DNA of 15,970 bases from Candidatus Hermodarchaeota archaeon (GTDB taxonomy: Archaea > Asgardarchaeota > Hermodarchaeia > Hermodarchaeales > Hermodarchaeaceae): the NCBI GenBank assembly GCA_016840185.1, contig JAEOSV010000157.1, positions 1 to 15,970 of the forward strand, in the 5' to 3' direction. The notes below the pieces were generated by a model that did not search any database, was not told the origin of the DNA, and was given only the letters and a program-made list of their open reading frames with translations. The position numbers and the translations under genes are program-made. Numbering within the stretch: the first letter of the stretch is position 1; each line of letters opens with the position of its first letter. This document shows positions 1 through 7,657 of this stretch, piece by piece.

Positions 1-140
1 ACGCCGCTAATTAAATTGAGGGTCACTAGATCCATTACTCCAAGAAGAACTGCAACAATCGATGCGACAAAGCAGAGGATAACACCGGCTAGCACAAGAC
101 CAGAATCTTTTGCCAAGGTTGTCACCAGTCCTTCATGCAT
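1..140 (-). CDS. Partial small membrane protein (N-terminus only)
   Basis: Reading the minus strand from an ATG at 140-138 gives an open frame of 46 codons that runs off the left edge without a stop. It begins MHEGLVTTLAKDSG. A strongly hydrophobic stretch of about 23 residues follows (roughly residues 13-35, rich in V, L, A, G and I), which fits a membrane helix near the N-terminus. A purine-rich AAGGGAAG lies about 6-13 nt before the ATG and could be a ribosome binding site. The gene starts 44 nt downstream of the apgM stop on the same strand, so co-transcription is likely. I do not recognise the family from this fragment. The plus-strand open frame over the same bases looks like an antisense shadow, because its product is a composition-biased basic peptide. 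Confidence 0.55.
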   Translation of the reverse strand, partial: MHEGLVTTLAKDSGLVLAGVILCFVASIVAVLLGVMDLVTLNLISG

Positions 141-184
141 TGGAGCTTCCCTTAAAGGCTTGCGATGGTTAAAAAGGTGGAAAA

Positions 185-1453
185 CTAGGCGCCAAACATG
201 GGTGAACGGTCTAACCCATTCATTAAGATGGGCATAATAGCCATTCCAAGAATATGACCAAGGGCACCTTTTGCGCAAGTGCGTTCACTGAATTCGGTCA
301 CATCATCATTACGAATTGTAGGTCCCACAACAAGGAGGGGAACGGGATCACCGGTGTGTTTGCCATTTGTACTGGCTGTAGTGTGGTCGCTGGTAATGGC
401 AATATGGGTGTGGTCCATGTCGATAAGCTGGATAAGTGTATTGACCAAATGGTCGAATTTTTCGACCATGGCGATTTTCTTCTTTGGATCCTTATCATGA
501 GCAGCACTGTCAGTGGGTTTGAAGTGAAGGAAGACATAATCGTGAGTTTTGAGAGCTTTCGCTGTAGCTTTGGCTTTGGCCTCAACATCGGTATCGTAAC
601 TTGCTGTGGCGCCGGGCACTTTGATTATCTTCATCCCAACGCTTCGGGCAACTCCTTTGTAGAGGGCACCACCAGCTACACATGCCGTGGAAATTCCGTA
701 TATGTCCATAAGTGATGGAATAACTGGAAGCACCCCTGCACCACGCAGAAGTACGATATTCGCTTCTGGAAGTCCTGCCTTCTTTCGCTTAGCATTAATC
801 GGGCTGGCTGCAAGGATACGATGAAATTCACGGGTCACAGCGTTGACAATCTCTGCTGTCTTCTTGGCTTCAGAAGTTTCATCGCGGGGAGCAGAAGAGA
901 GGACTGAGTCTCCATGTCCGTGGGGGTCAGTATCCGAAATAGCTGAAGATAACCCAACTCCACGAAGAACCAGAACACAACGATGTTCCACCGTATGACC
1001 CACAATCACTTTGACCTTCGGAAACCCGGGCACTTTCAATCCGTGAATGAGTTTTGCCAGTTCAGCACCTTCCGGAAGATTACGACCGGCGCGACGATCG
1101 AGAACCTCATAATTTTCGTCCTTTGTGAGTTGAACTGTTGCGAAATTCCCACGAAAAGCAATATCTGTGGGTTCGAGGTCGAGTCCAGCACCCAGGGCTT
1201 CAAAGGGTCCTCGACCTGTGTAACAGTCGCGGGCATCATAGCCGAACAGGGAGAGATGCCCGGTGTCACTGCCCGGAGGAATTCCCGGTGAGAGAACATG
1301 TAAAAGTCCTGTGGCACCTTTGGCTGCCAGTTCATCGAGGGTTGGTTTCTGTGCGGCTTCGAGGGGGGTTTTGCCTTTGAGGGTGGGGATTGGGCGGTCC
1401 CCAATTCCGTCACAGATGATAAGAATGGCTTTTTCCGAGGATTGTGCTGGCAT
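185..1453 (-). CDS. apgM: 2,3-bisphosphoglycerate-independent phosphoglycerate mutase, archaeal type
   Basis: Interconverts 3-phosphoglycerate and 2-phosphoglycerate in glycolysis/gluconeogenesis. It belongs to the alkaline phosphatase superfamily (archaeal aPGAM, COG3635 type). With the start at 1453 the product has 422 residues, normal for the family. Visible motifs are the N-terminal metal site ILIICDGIGDRP (Asp15), the nucleophile motif PPGSDTGHLSLFGYD (Ser62), DTDPHGHGD (175-182), FKPTDSAAHD (311-320), TSDHTT (354-359) and KHTGDPVP (365-372). An in-frame GTG at 1486 would add 11 residues. I prefer the ATG at 1453 because a TATA-like box at 1491-1500 would put the transcription start near 1470, inside the longer version. 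A GGGG run about 11-14 nt before the ATG is a weak Shine-Dalgarno. The stop is TAG, and a partial membrane-protein gene follows on the same strand. Confidence 0.95.
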   Translation of the reverse strand: MPAQSSEKAILIICDGIGDRPIPTLKGKTPLEAAQKPTLDELAAKGATGLLHVLSPGIPPGSDTGHLSLFGYDARDCYTGRGPFEALGAGLDLEPTDIAFRGNFATVQLTKDENYEVLDRRAGRNLPEGAELAKLIHGLKVPGFPKVKVIVGHTVEHRCVLVLRGVGLSSAISDTDPHGHGDSVLSSAPRDETSEAKKTAEIVNAVTREFHRILAASPINAKRKKAGLPEANIVLLRGAGVLPVIPSLMDIYGISTACVAGGALYKGVARSVGMKIIKVPGATASYDTDVEAKAKATAKALKTHDYVFLHFKPTDSAAHDKDPKKKIAMVEKFDHLVNTLIQLIDMDHTHIAITSDHTTASTNGKHTGDPVPLLVVGPTIRNDDVTEFSERTCAKGALGHILGMAIMPILMNGLDRSPMFGA

Positions 1454-1490
1454 TGTGGGTTTTTCCCCTGTGTTCAGGTCTCTCACGCGG

Positions 1491-1500
1491 TAATAAAAAG
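1491..1500 (-). promoter_or_regulatory. Putative TATA box of apgM
   Basis: On the minus strand this reads CTTTTTATTA, a good match to archaeal TATA boxes. It lies about 42 nt before the ATG at 1453, which predicts a leader of roughly 15-20 nt. It also argues against the upstream GTG start at 1486. Confidence 0.4.
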
Positions 1501-1562
1501 CTACTCCAAATACCGAAACAGCAAAAAAGCGGGACGGTAATGAGGGGGTGACGGATTTTTAT

Positions 1563-1637
1563 GCCGAGGTGGCGGAGTGGCCACGCGACAGCCTGCAGAG
1601 CTGTTTTATATGGGTTCAAATCCCATCCTCGGCTCCA
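1563..1637 (+). tRNA. tRNA-Cys (anticodon GCA), CCA encoded
   Basis: The full cloverleaf can be drawn. The acceptor stem GCCGAGG (1563-1569) pairs with CCTCGGC (1627-1633). The D-stem GCG/CGC encloses GAGTGGCCA. The anticodon stem ACAGC (1588-1592) pairs with GCTGT, with loop CTGCAGA and anticodon GCA at 1595-1597. A 5-nt variable region follows, then the T-arm ATGGG-TTCAAAT-CCCAT. Base 1634 is the discriminator U73, the known CysRS identity base, and CCA is encoded at 1635-1637. No intron is present. The gene is divergent from apgM and convergent with the giant surface-protein gene. Cysteinyl-tRNA synthetase lies about 7.4 kb away in the same window. I see no convincing TATA box; the A-rich stretch near 1523-1530 is only a candidate. 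Confidence 0.97.
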
Positions 1638-1638
1638 C

Positions 1639-1670
1639 TTCCTACTATCCACTAGGAAACATGAGAAAAA
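1639..1670. terminator. Hairpin and minus-strand T-run between tRNA-Cys and the surface-protein gene
   Basis: TTCCTA (1639-1644) and TAGGAA (1653-1658) form a 6-bp stem with an 8-nt loop immediately after the tRNA CCA. On the minus strand a T5 run (1670-1666) follows the stop codon at 1703 by about 33 nt. Short T-runs often suffice for archaeal termination, so this could end the large minus-strand gene. The hairpin may also bound the tRNA precursor. The signal is weak. Confidence 0.3.
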
Positions 1671-1702
1671 TGGGTGGAAGCCTTTCAAAATTCTGATCGA
1701 GC

Positions 1703-4700
1703 CTATCCGGCTGAAGCATCAGGTGGAGGCACTGGGGCAAGTTGTATGGGCAAGAATATCCCTTTCATACGGAGCTGATATATTCCCATGAGGGCCTCAA
1801 GTTTATCGCTTTTAGCAGCAGCGAGGTAGGTGCTCAGGACTTGACCTAAGAAGATGTATTCGCGGTCTAAGGTCAGTTCCTTTGAAAGCTTGTAGATGTC
1901 GGACTCGAGAGAGTTGAGTTGAGCGCCTCGTGGTTTACGTGGAGCAACGCTGTGTGGATGGCGTAGTGAGATAAGGAAAACTTCTTCGACGAGGTCTGAG
2001 GCACTATTGAATTGGTCTACACGACCTTCCCAGTGTTCAAAGTCTTTTTTGTATCGATTTTCGAAGACGCCTGTGAAGGTTTCGAGTCGACCGCGTAATT
2101 GTTCACTGGGTGTACCACTTAGGACGAGGGCCACGCGGACGAACTTGCCATCGTTGATGAGAATTCGAAAGCCTTCATATTGGAGTTCACGAAGGGTTCG
2201 TGCGTCATCAGAGTCTTCGGCAAGACCGGGACTGTCACCGAGATCGTGTCCAAAGGTCGAAATGGCTTGAAGGAAGCCAGCAACAAGGGTTGCATCCTGA
2301 CTCTCTTCAGCAAATGGGTCAAAGACACAGATGCCGCTTTCTTTGTGAAGAACGAGGAGCCGGTTAAGGTTAGCCACATCGCTGAATGTATCTGCAATGG
2401 CTTGATATTTGGCTAGCTTCTGTCGGCGTTTCGGTAGCAGCACGTACCGCCGATAGGTTAGTACTGAACCGAGTGGGAGAATTATAACAATTGCAGCGAT
2501 TATGAGAATCGTCGGAAGATTCTGTGTAATTATCGAAGCCATTGACATAACATAAATGGGTTGGCTTAGGGGTGCAATCTCCATGTTTGTGAGAGCCACA
2601 TAGTTTTCAGCCCCTTCGAGACTGATATAGAACTGATGCTCTCCTTCTTGCGTAAGCGATCCTTCAAAGTGAACCCAGCCATCACTGCCAACATAACCAA
2701 TTAGAGGATCGTAATTTCCACTTTGGGCAGTGACGGTGAGGGTGACAGCTGTTCCTTCTGGAAGAAATGTCATTCCTGGCTGTCGATATAACCCACCATA
2801 TGAATGAGAACTCAGTGGACTACTTGTGTTCTCAAGATAGAGCTGAAGACTCAACCACCATGGTTGACCAAGATTCGGGATTGTAAGATATTCAAAATTC
2901 GAATCAGCCTCGTAATTTATCGTCTGTTTTGCTAAAACTGTGAGAGTGATTACTGCAATAGAATCCGTGAAATCATTTGCCTCGGCATAGATTGTTACAT
3001 TGTATGTACCTGGCGTTAAATCATCTGTATTCAAACTGGGAACTTCATATAATCCGATTCCCGGAGTTGCAAGGGTGAGGGTAGTGTTTTGACCACCATT
3101 GACTCCAGCTTTAACAGTGCCGTGACTGAGATCATCTCCAATGAGAGCGTCGCGGAGCACAACCCGGAGGATGGTTGGATGCTCGATGGTTGGGTATTGC
3201 CAATCTTCGTAAAGAATGATATTTTGAAACTCAGATGGGACGGAGATTTCTGAAGGTCGAGGTTGGGGTGTTACCCAAACGGGTTTCGACCAGTTATGTT
3301 CATATCCATATTTTGTTGCATATATCACGATGTAAGCTGAATCTCCTTCATGGAATGCAAAGGGTCCGATGGGATTTGAGTCAATTGTGATGTTGTAGAA
3401 TCCAATTTGTGTTGAGTTCACCGTTGACAAATCAATCCAGTCAAGGCGTTTGTACACACCTAAAGTTCCGTGAACAATATATGGGACCAGATTTGCGTCT
3501 TTAATTGGAATGCCTCCTTCATCGGTGTACAGAATTGTAAACTGTAATGAAGAGTCATTGATGAGTGGATCAGGGGAGGTAAACCAGTAACTGGACACAT
3601 TGTCTAATCCTGGAAGCGGTTGGCCTTCCCAGAAGAAGAGAATGTGGGTTTCTTTCGTTTTTATTTCAAAACTTTTGGTAAGATTTTGCATTTGGTTATA
3701 GGGGGATGTAAGACTCATTGTGATATTATGGAGAACCCCGACGGAACCATTGTCAGTAAAGATGTACGCTAAGTAGAACCCTGGTGCTCCGTGTCCTGCA
3801 AGATTATACCATTCATAATCAGGCACATTATCTCCAGGTCCAACGCCCCACTCGAGACCACTAGTATCATTGATGATAGTTGCAATTGCATCGGTGATAT
3901 GTAGTCCCCATTCGTTAATATAATAGACCTCGAGAATTACGTCATCCCCTCGAATTACAGGTTCATCTTCAGGCGGAAATTCATATGATATCCAAGCAGT
4001 CGTTAAAACGTAGACTTCGAGGGTTTGTATTGTTAAGCCTGCTTCTGATCCGTTTACCCATAAGATCTGAAGGTTGTGAATCCCTCCATATGTGGCAGTA
4101 GTCCATATAGACCAGTTGAGTTCGACAATTCCACCGGGTGGCATTGTAAGAGGATTGATTTGCCAGTGAACGTTCCAGTTGACTGGATCATAAACTAGTA
4201 AGAATCCAAAGCCATTGGTAGCGTTTTCTCCCATGTCATCTTGAACATAGCCTTTGGCAAAAATTGTGTCTGAACTATTTGCTGCAGATATGGGTTGTCC
4301 GCCAGCATCAAGTATTTCTGAGTCCACAAGGTAGTCAGGTGATTCACAGAGAATGGTCCATTGTCCTGTGGCAGCATTGTCAATGACGAGCCACCATCCT
4401 CCTAAAGTGGGTGAATATCGGATTGACCAATCCATATGGTTCAATCCATCTATGATGACCTCATTTACAGTCCAATCTGACCCAATTGATAATGTAATCC
4501 TTCGGTCAATTGACAGGACTGGAAAATCAGCGTAGAAGCTAACATTCCAATCAACATAATCCTGATAGACATAAGCAGTAAATCGTGGCTGAGCAAACAC
4601 GTTCTCATAGAACCATCCGAGCCAAGTAACGTCAAACGTAACCCCGGGTCCAAAATATGTAACATTGTAGTAGCGCTGAGCATTTGTCATGTTAATGGCC

Positions 4701-5776
4701 GGAGAGTGCCATCCACCATCCCAAATACCAGTACCTGGGTTAGGATAGACATCAAACACAGGAGTACCATTTACGGTAATTCCAAGCTCACTGGGATAGT
4801 AAAACCGGCTCAACGCAACAACGAGGAAGAAATCAACTGAAGGCCCTGAAATGAAATTAAGACCCGAATCATCTTGCCAAGCATCACCTTCATCGTCACC
4901 ATCTCCATCAGGCGGTACGCCTACATCTTCCATTAACACCCAGCCAGCAGCAGCACCAGGCATCATATGGAGGGCAAAGTAGAATGTGCCCGCATATGTC
5001 GCTTGACTATCTAAAACAAGCGGAAACGTTGGAAGAGGAACCCACGATTCAGCGCCTCTCGCAAGATCTGGAACCAAGTGTTGCATCCAAGGACCCTGAG
5101 GTTGGGATAAATCCGGCATTGTTCCCAAACCCGAGATTCCACTCGGTGCGGCACCAAATACTGTATAATTAAACAAGCCTCCGGTAAACGGATCAGGAGG
5201 AAGTGGACAGTAAAGATAGATGGCAAACTCAGTAAGTTCAACAGGTGATAGCCCAGTGATATTGAATGCCATAAACACGATTTCGCCAGGCCAGTCTCTT
5301 TCGGACATTGGCCAGTACCATCTCCAACCCGTTAGGGGATCATGGTCTTCAACCATAATAAAGTCTTTATTGGAGCTGATGTTTCCGATCCGCGAAAAGG
5401 AGCTAACATCGTGGTAGAGCATCCCTTTGTTGATATTCACCGTGTAATCAGAAACGGGATTTCGATTAACAAATGACCTTGATATATTCCATGTGAGCTG
5501 AGCAATTCGAGGTGAACCTGATCCAGTTTGAGATTCAGGCATTTCGAATTTTTCTTCTTCAGGTGCCGGGATAGAAGATTCACTTGGTGCAGAATTTGGA
5601 TATTCTGGCTGCAAATCTTCTGGTTGAACATTAGGAATAGGAGCAGGTGAAAGGCTTGTTTTCTCATTTGAAATAATATGTGATGATGGATTGTACTCAT
5701 TTATTGGAAAATATGGAATGAGGGGGATTAGCAATATACCTAAAATTAACAGTGAGAAGATTTGCGTTCGCTTCAT
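1703..5776 (-). CDS. Giant single-pass surface protein with beta-rich ectodomain and longin/roadblock-like cytoplasmic tail
   Basis: About 1,357 residues from the ATG at 5776. An upstream ATG at 5785 adds three residues, but its GAGAG is directly adjacent, whereas GAGATGG sits about 5 nt before the second ATG. Layout: signal peptide (residues ~1-25, MKRTQIF then a Leu/Ile-rich core); a Pro/Ser/Glu-rich low-complexity linker (~30-88); a beta-rich ectodomain with many NxS/T sequons and an acidic DGDGDDEGD (~290-298); Ig-like segments (~540-1000, e.g. LTPGTYNVTIYAEAN); one membrane helix (~1087-1108) followed by basic RRYVLLPKRRQKLAK. The cytoplasmic tail of ~250 residues contains NRLLVLHKESGICVFDPF, a helix GFLQAISTFG, then GFRILINDGKFVRVALVLSG and a long helix, a layout like longin/roadblock-like domains of Asgard proteins. 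Topology is well supported; the function is inferred to be surface sensing or adhesion linked to an intracellular platform. The gene is monocistronic as far as visible. Confidence 0.85.
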   Translation of the reverse strand: MKRTQIFSLLILGILLIPLIPYFPINEYNPSSHIISNEKTSLSPAPIPNVQPEDLQPEYPNSAPSESSIPAPEEEKFEMPESQTGSGSPRIAQLTWNISRSFVNRNPVSDYTVNINKGMLYHDVSSFSRIGNISSNKDFIMVEDHDPLTGWRWYWPMSERDWPGEIVFMAFNITGLSPVELTEFAIYLYCPLPPDPFTGGLFNYTVFGAAPSGISGLGTMPDLSQPQGPWMQHLVPDLARGAESWVPLPTFPLVLDSQATYAGTFYFALHMMPGAAAGWVLMEDVGVPPDGDGDDEGDAWQDDSGLNFISGPSVDFFLVVALSRFYYPSELGITVNGTPVFDVYPNPGTGIWDGGWHSPAINMTNAQRYYNVTYFGPGVTFDVTWLGWFYENVFAQPRFTAYVYQDYVDWNVSFYADFPVLSIDRRITLSIGSDWTVNEVIIDGLNHMDWSIRYSPTLGGWWLVIDNAATGQWTILCESPDYLVDSEILDAGGQPISAANSSDTIFAKGYVQDDMGENATNGFGFLLVYDPVNWNVHWQINPLTMPPGGIVELNWSIWTTATYGGIHNLQILWVNGSEAGLTIQTLEVYVLTTAWISYEFPPEDEPVIRGDDVILEVYYINEWGLHITDAIATIINDTSGLEWGVGPGDNVPDYEWYNLAGHGAPGFYLAYIFTDNGSVGVLHNITMSLTSPYNQMQNLTKSFEIKTKETHILFFWEGQPLPGLDNVSSYWFTSPDPLINDSSLQFTILYTDEGGIPIKDANLVPYIVHGTLGVYKRLDWIDLSTVNSTQIGFYNITIDSNPIGPFAFHEGDSAYIVIYATKYGYEHNWSKPVWVTPQPRPSEISVPSEFQNIILYEDWQYPTIEHPTILRVVLRDALIGDDLSHGTVKAGVNGGQNTTLTLATPGIGLYEVPSLNTDDLTPGTYNVTIYAEANDFTDSIAVITLTVLAKQTINYEADSNFEYLTIPNLGQPWWLSLQLYLENTSSPLSSHSYGGLYRQPGMTFLPEGTAVTLTVTAQSGNYDPLIGYVGSDGWVHFEGSLTQEGEHQFYISLEGAENYVALTNMEIAPLSQPIYVMSMASIITQNLPTILIIAAIVIILPLGSVLTYRRYVLLPKRRQKLAKYQAIADTFSDVANLNRLLVLHKESGICVFDPFAEESQDATLVAGFLQAISTFGHDLGDSPGLAEDSDDARTLRELQYEGFRILINDGKFVRVALVLSGTPSEQLRGRLETFTGVFENRYKKDFEHWEGRVDQFNSASDLVEEVFLISLRHPHSVAPRKPRGAQLNSLESDIYKLSKELTLDREYIFLGQVLSTYLAAAKSDKLEALMGIYQLRMKGIFLPIQLAPVPPPDASAG

Positions 5777-6018
5777 GATAGCCATCTCTCATAGGCGAGG
5801 TTTCGTTTACAGCCGCAAGCTGCTAAAGTACCAACATTGGAGAGGGCTAGCTTCCTCCTCAATGTCTATTCTAGAGCCGTGAAACACGCGTTCTTAAGTA
5901 TTTGTCTAGATTGTGAGTAGAGGAAAAATGATTGAGGAGTAAACAAGGCGTGGAAGCATGTTTTCAAAGGGATTAAGAGTATGAGAGGGTCTAATCGAAT
6001 TTGTCGGAGTGAATGTCA

Positions 6019-6633
6019 ATGGAAGAATTTTATGAATTCATCGCAAACAGACGGAGTATCCGAAAATACAAAAGGCAACCTATCGCGATGGAACAACTCA
6101 CACGAATCTTGGAAGCCGGGAAGTGGGCTCCGTCGGCACATAATGTTCAACCGTGGCGCTTTTTCGTTTTTCAATCAGTCGAAGAAAAAAAGAAGTTGGC
6201 GAGGGCGATGGGTGAAAGGTATCGTCAGAGTTTGGTCGCGGATAGTGAAGAGCCGAAGCTGATTGAAGATTTAGTTGAGGGTTCCATTGAACGGTTTTCT
6301 GCAGCACCTGTCTTGATTCTGGCGTGTCTAACAATGGAGGGGATTGATATGTATTCGGATATGAAGCGACGAGAAGTTGAATTCTCGATGGCGGTACAAA
6401 GTGTGGCTGCGGCGCTTCAGTTGATTCTTCTTGCGTCTCATGCCGAGGGATTGGCTGCGTGTTGGTTTTGTGCGCCTTTGTTTTGCCCAGGTACGGTGCG
6501 ACGTGTTGTAGGGCTATCTGATGAGCTCTATCCTCAAGCTCTTGTTACCTTGGGAGTTGATGATGAAACGCCTGAACCTCCAGTTCGGAACGCTTTTGAT
6601 GAGTTTGTCACATTTATTGATGAGAGGAGGTAA
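6019..6633 (+). CDS. Nitroreductase-family flavoprotein, probable F420-biosynthesis reductase (FbiB C-terminal-like)
   Basis: 204 residues from the ATG at 6019. GGAGTGA (6006-6012) abuts an earlier ATG at 6013 but is well spaced for 6019. This is a nitroreductase fold with the FMN-binding RRSIRKY near residues 11-17, the APSAHNVQPWRF segment (37-48), and the second-half signature AEGLAACWFCAPLFCP (142-157) followed by a PQALVTLGV strand. The family binds FMN and reduces small substrates with NAD(P)H or F420H2. cofD begins 7 nt downstream, so the two are almost certainly co-transcribed. In mycobacterial FbiB, a nitroreductase-like C-terminal domain reduces dehydro-F420-0. The WFCAPLFCP-type segment and the cofD linkage make the same role likely here, as a separate protein. 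A generic nitroreductase remains possible. No CofE domain is fused to it. Confidence 0.85.
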   Translation: MEEFYEFIANRRSIRKYKRQPIAMEQLTRILEAGKWAPSAHNVQPWRFFVFQSVEEKKKLARAMGERYRQSLVADSEEPKLIEDLVEGSIERFSAAPVLILACLTMEGIDMYSDMKRREVEFSMAVQSVAAALQLILLASHAEGLAACWFCAPLFCPGTVRRVVGLSDELYPQALVTLGVDDETPEPPVRNAFDEFVTFIDERR

Positions 6634-6640
6634 GCAGGCT

Positions 6641-7588
6641 ATGTCGGTGGTCGCTTTAGCTGGTGGTGTCGGGGCGGCGCGTTTCTTAGAGGGTCTTGTT
6701 CGGGTGATGTCGCCTGATGAGCTGACCATCGTCGTGAACACAGGAGATGACATGGCGAACTTCATGGGTTTGTATATTTCACCTGATCTGGATATCGTTA
6801 CTTACACGTTAGCAGGTATTGTAGATCCAAAGAAAGGATGGGGAATCAAAGGCGATACCTTTCAGGCGCTTGAGGTTCTTCAGGGGATGGGATTTGACAC
6901 TTGGTTTGCGTTAGGAGATCAGGATTTGGGGACACATCTTGCGCGGACGGCGATGCTGCAGCAGGGATGGTCACTTTCGGAGGCGACGAAAGTTATCTGC
7001 GAGTCGTTGGGTGTTGAATGCCGGATTCTTCCGATGACCGAGAAGTGGGTGCCGACTCAGATCGTTACTGATGTTGGGCTGATGCATTTTGAAGAGTACT
7101 TGGTAAAACGGAAGGCGAAGGATGCAGTAGAGGATGTGATCTTTGATGGGATTGACGGTGCTGTGCCTAGCCCTGGCGTACTTGAAGCAATAGAACAGGC
7201 AGAGATTATCATTGTTTGTCCGAGCAACCCTGTCGTCAGTATTGGCCCGATTCTAGCTGTGCCAGGTATACGGCAAGGGATCATGAAAGCAGACGTATCG
7301 TGTGTGGGTGTCTCACCGATTATCGGAGGCAAACCAGTGAAAGGCCCAGCGGATAAGCTAATGGAAGGGAAGGGGATTGAAGTCTCTGCACTGGGAGTTG
7401 CACAAACGTACCAAGAGGTCGTCGATGTTTTGGTGATTGACAAAGAAGACCAAAAACTTGCCCCGCGGATTGAGGAACTAGGTATAAACGTTGTAGTTGA
7501 ACAAACGTTGATGACAACGATGGCTCGGAAGAAGAAACTCGCACGAACCGTCCTGAAAGCTGCTAAGAAGCATAAAGGTGAATCATAG
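6641..7588 (+). CDS. cofD: 2-phospho-L-lactate transferase (CofD/FbiA), F420 biosynthesis
   Basis: Transfers the phospholactyl (or phosphoenolpyruvyl) group from the guanylyl-activated donor to the deazaflavin Fo, giving F420-0 or dehydro-F420-0. The product has 315 residues, typical for CofD. Motifs are the N-terminal ALAGGVGAARFLEGL (5-19), VVNTGDDMANF (31-41), SPDLDIVTYTLAG (47-59), ALGDQDLGTH (90-99) and, near residue 200, CPSNPVVSIGPIL. The open frame extends 40 codons upstream into the nitroreductase gene, but the true start is the ATG at 6641: the conserved strand begins there, and GAGGAGG (6624-6630) at the end of the preceding gene is its ribosome binding site. Spacing to the nitroreductase stop is 7 nt. 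The stop is TAG. Confidence 0.95.
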   Translation: MSVVALAGGVGAARFLEGLVRVMSPDELTIVVNTGDDMANFMGLYISPDLDIVTYTLAGIVDPKKGWGIKGDTFQALEVLQGMGFDTWFALGDQDLGTHLARTAMLQQGWSLSEATKVICESLGVECRILPMTEKWVPTQIVTDVGLMHFEEYLVKRKAKDAVEDVIFDGIDGAVPSPGVLEAIEQAEIIIVCPSNPVVSIGPILAVPGIRQGIMKADVSCVGVSPIIGGKPVKGPADKLMEGKGIEVSALGVAQTYQEVVDVLVIDKEDQKLAPRIEELGINVVVEQTLMTTMARKKKLARTVLKAAKKHKGES

Positions 7589-7594
7589 AAGAGC

Positions 7595-7600
7595 TTTTTT
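7595..7600 (+). terminator. T-run after cofD
   Basis: A T6 run begins 7 nt after the cofD stop (GAGCTTTTTTAGG). It fits a simple archaeal terminator for the nitroreductase-cofD operon. There is no strong stem before it. Confidence 0.4.
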
Positions 7601-7657
7601 AGGTTATTAAAAACCGCGAATCACCGCAATTCTCATTTGATTCTTGACATACCTGAT

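Noticed and set aside
16..237. Plus-strand open frame of 73 codons at the left edge
   Set aside because: Arg/Thr/Ser-rich composition typical of an antisense shadow; the minus-strand frame there has a clear membrane helix and a ribosome binding site.
254..715. Plus-strand open frame of 153 codons
   Set aside because: It lies wholly antisense to apgM, whose motifs are unambiguous; no ribosome binding site and no recognisable domain.
5777..6018. Possible small gene in the divergent spacer between the surface protein and the nitroreductase
   Set aside because: Only very short frames (e.g. five codons at 5928) or shadows; I see weak TATA-like stretches but nothing I can assign.
6521..6640. 40-residue N-terminal extension of CofD
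   Set aside because: It overlaps the nitroreductase coding region; the conserved protein and a strong GAGGAGG support the start at 6641.
7613..7630. Near-repeat ACCGCGAAT / ACCGCAAT after cofD
   Set aside because: Only two imperfect short copies; too little to call a regulatory repeat or element end.
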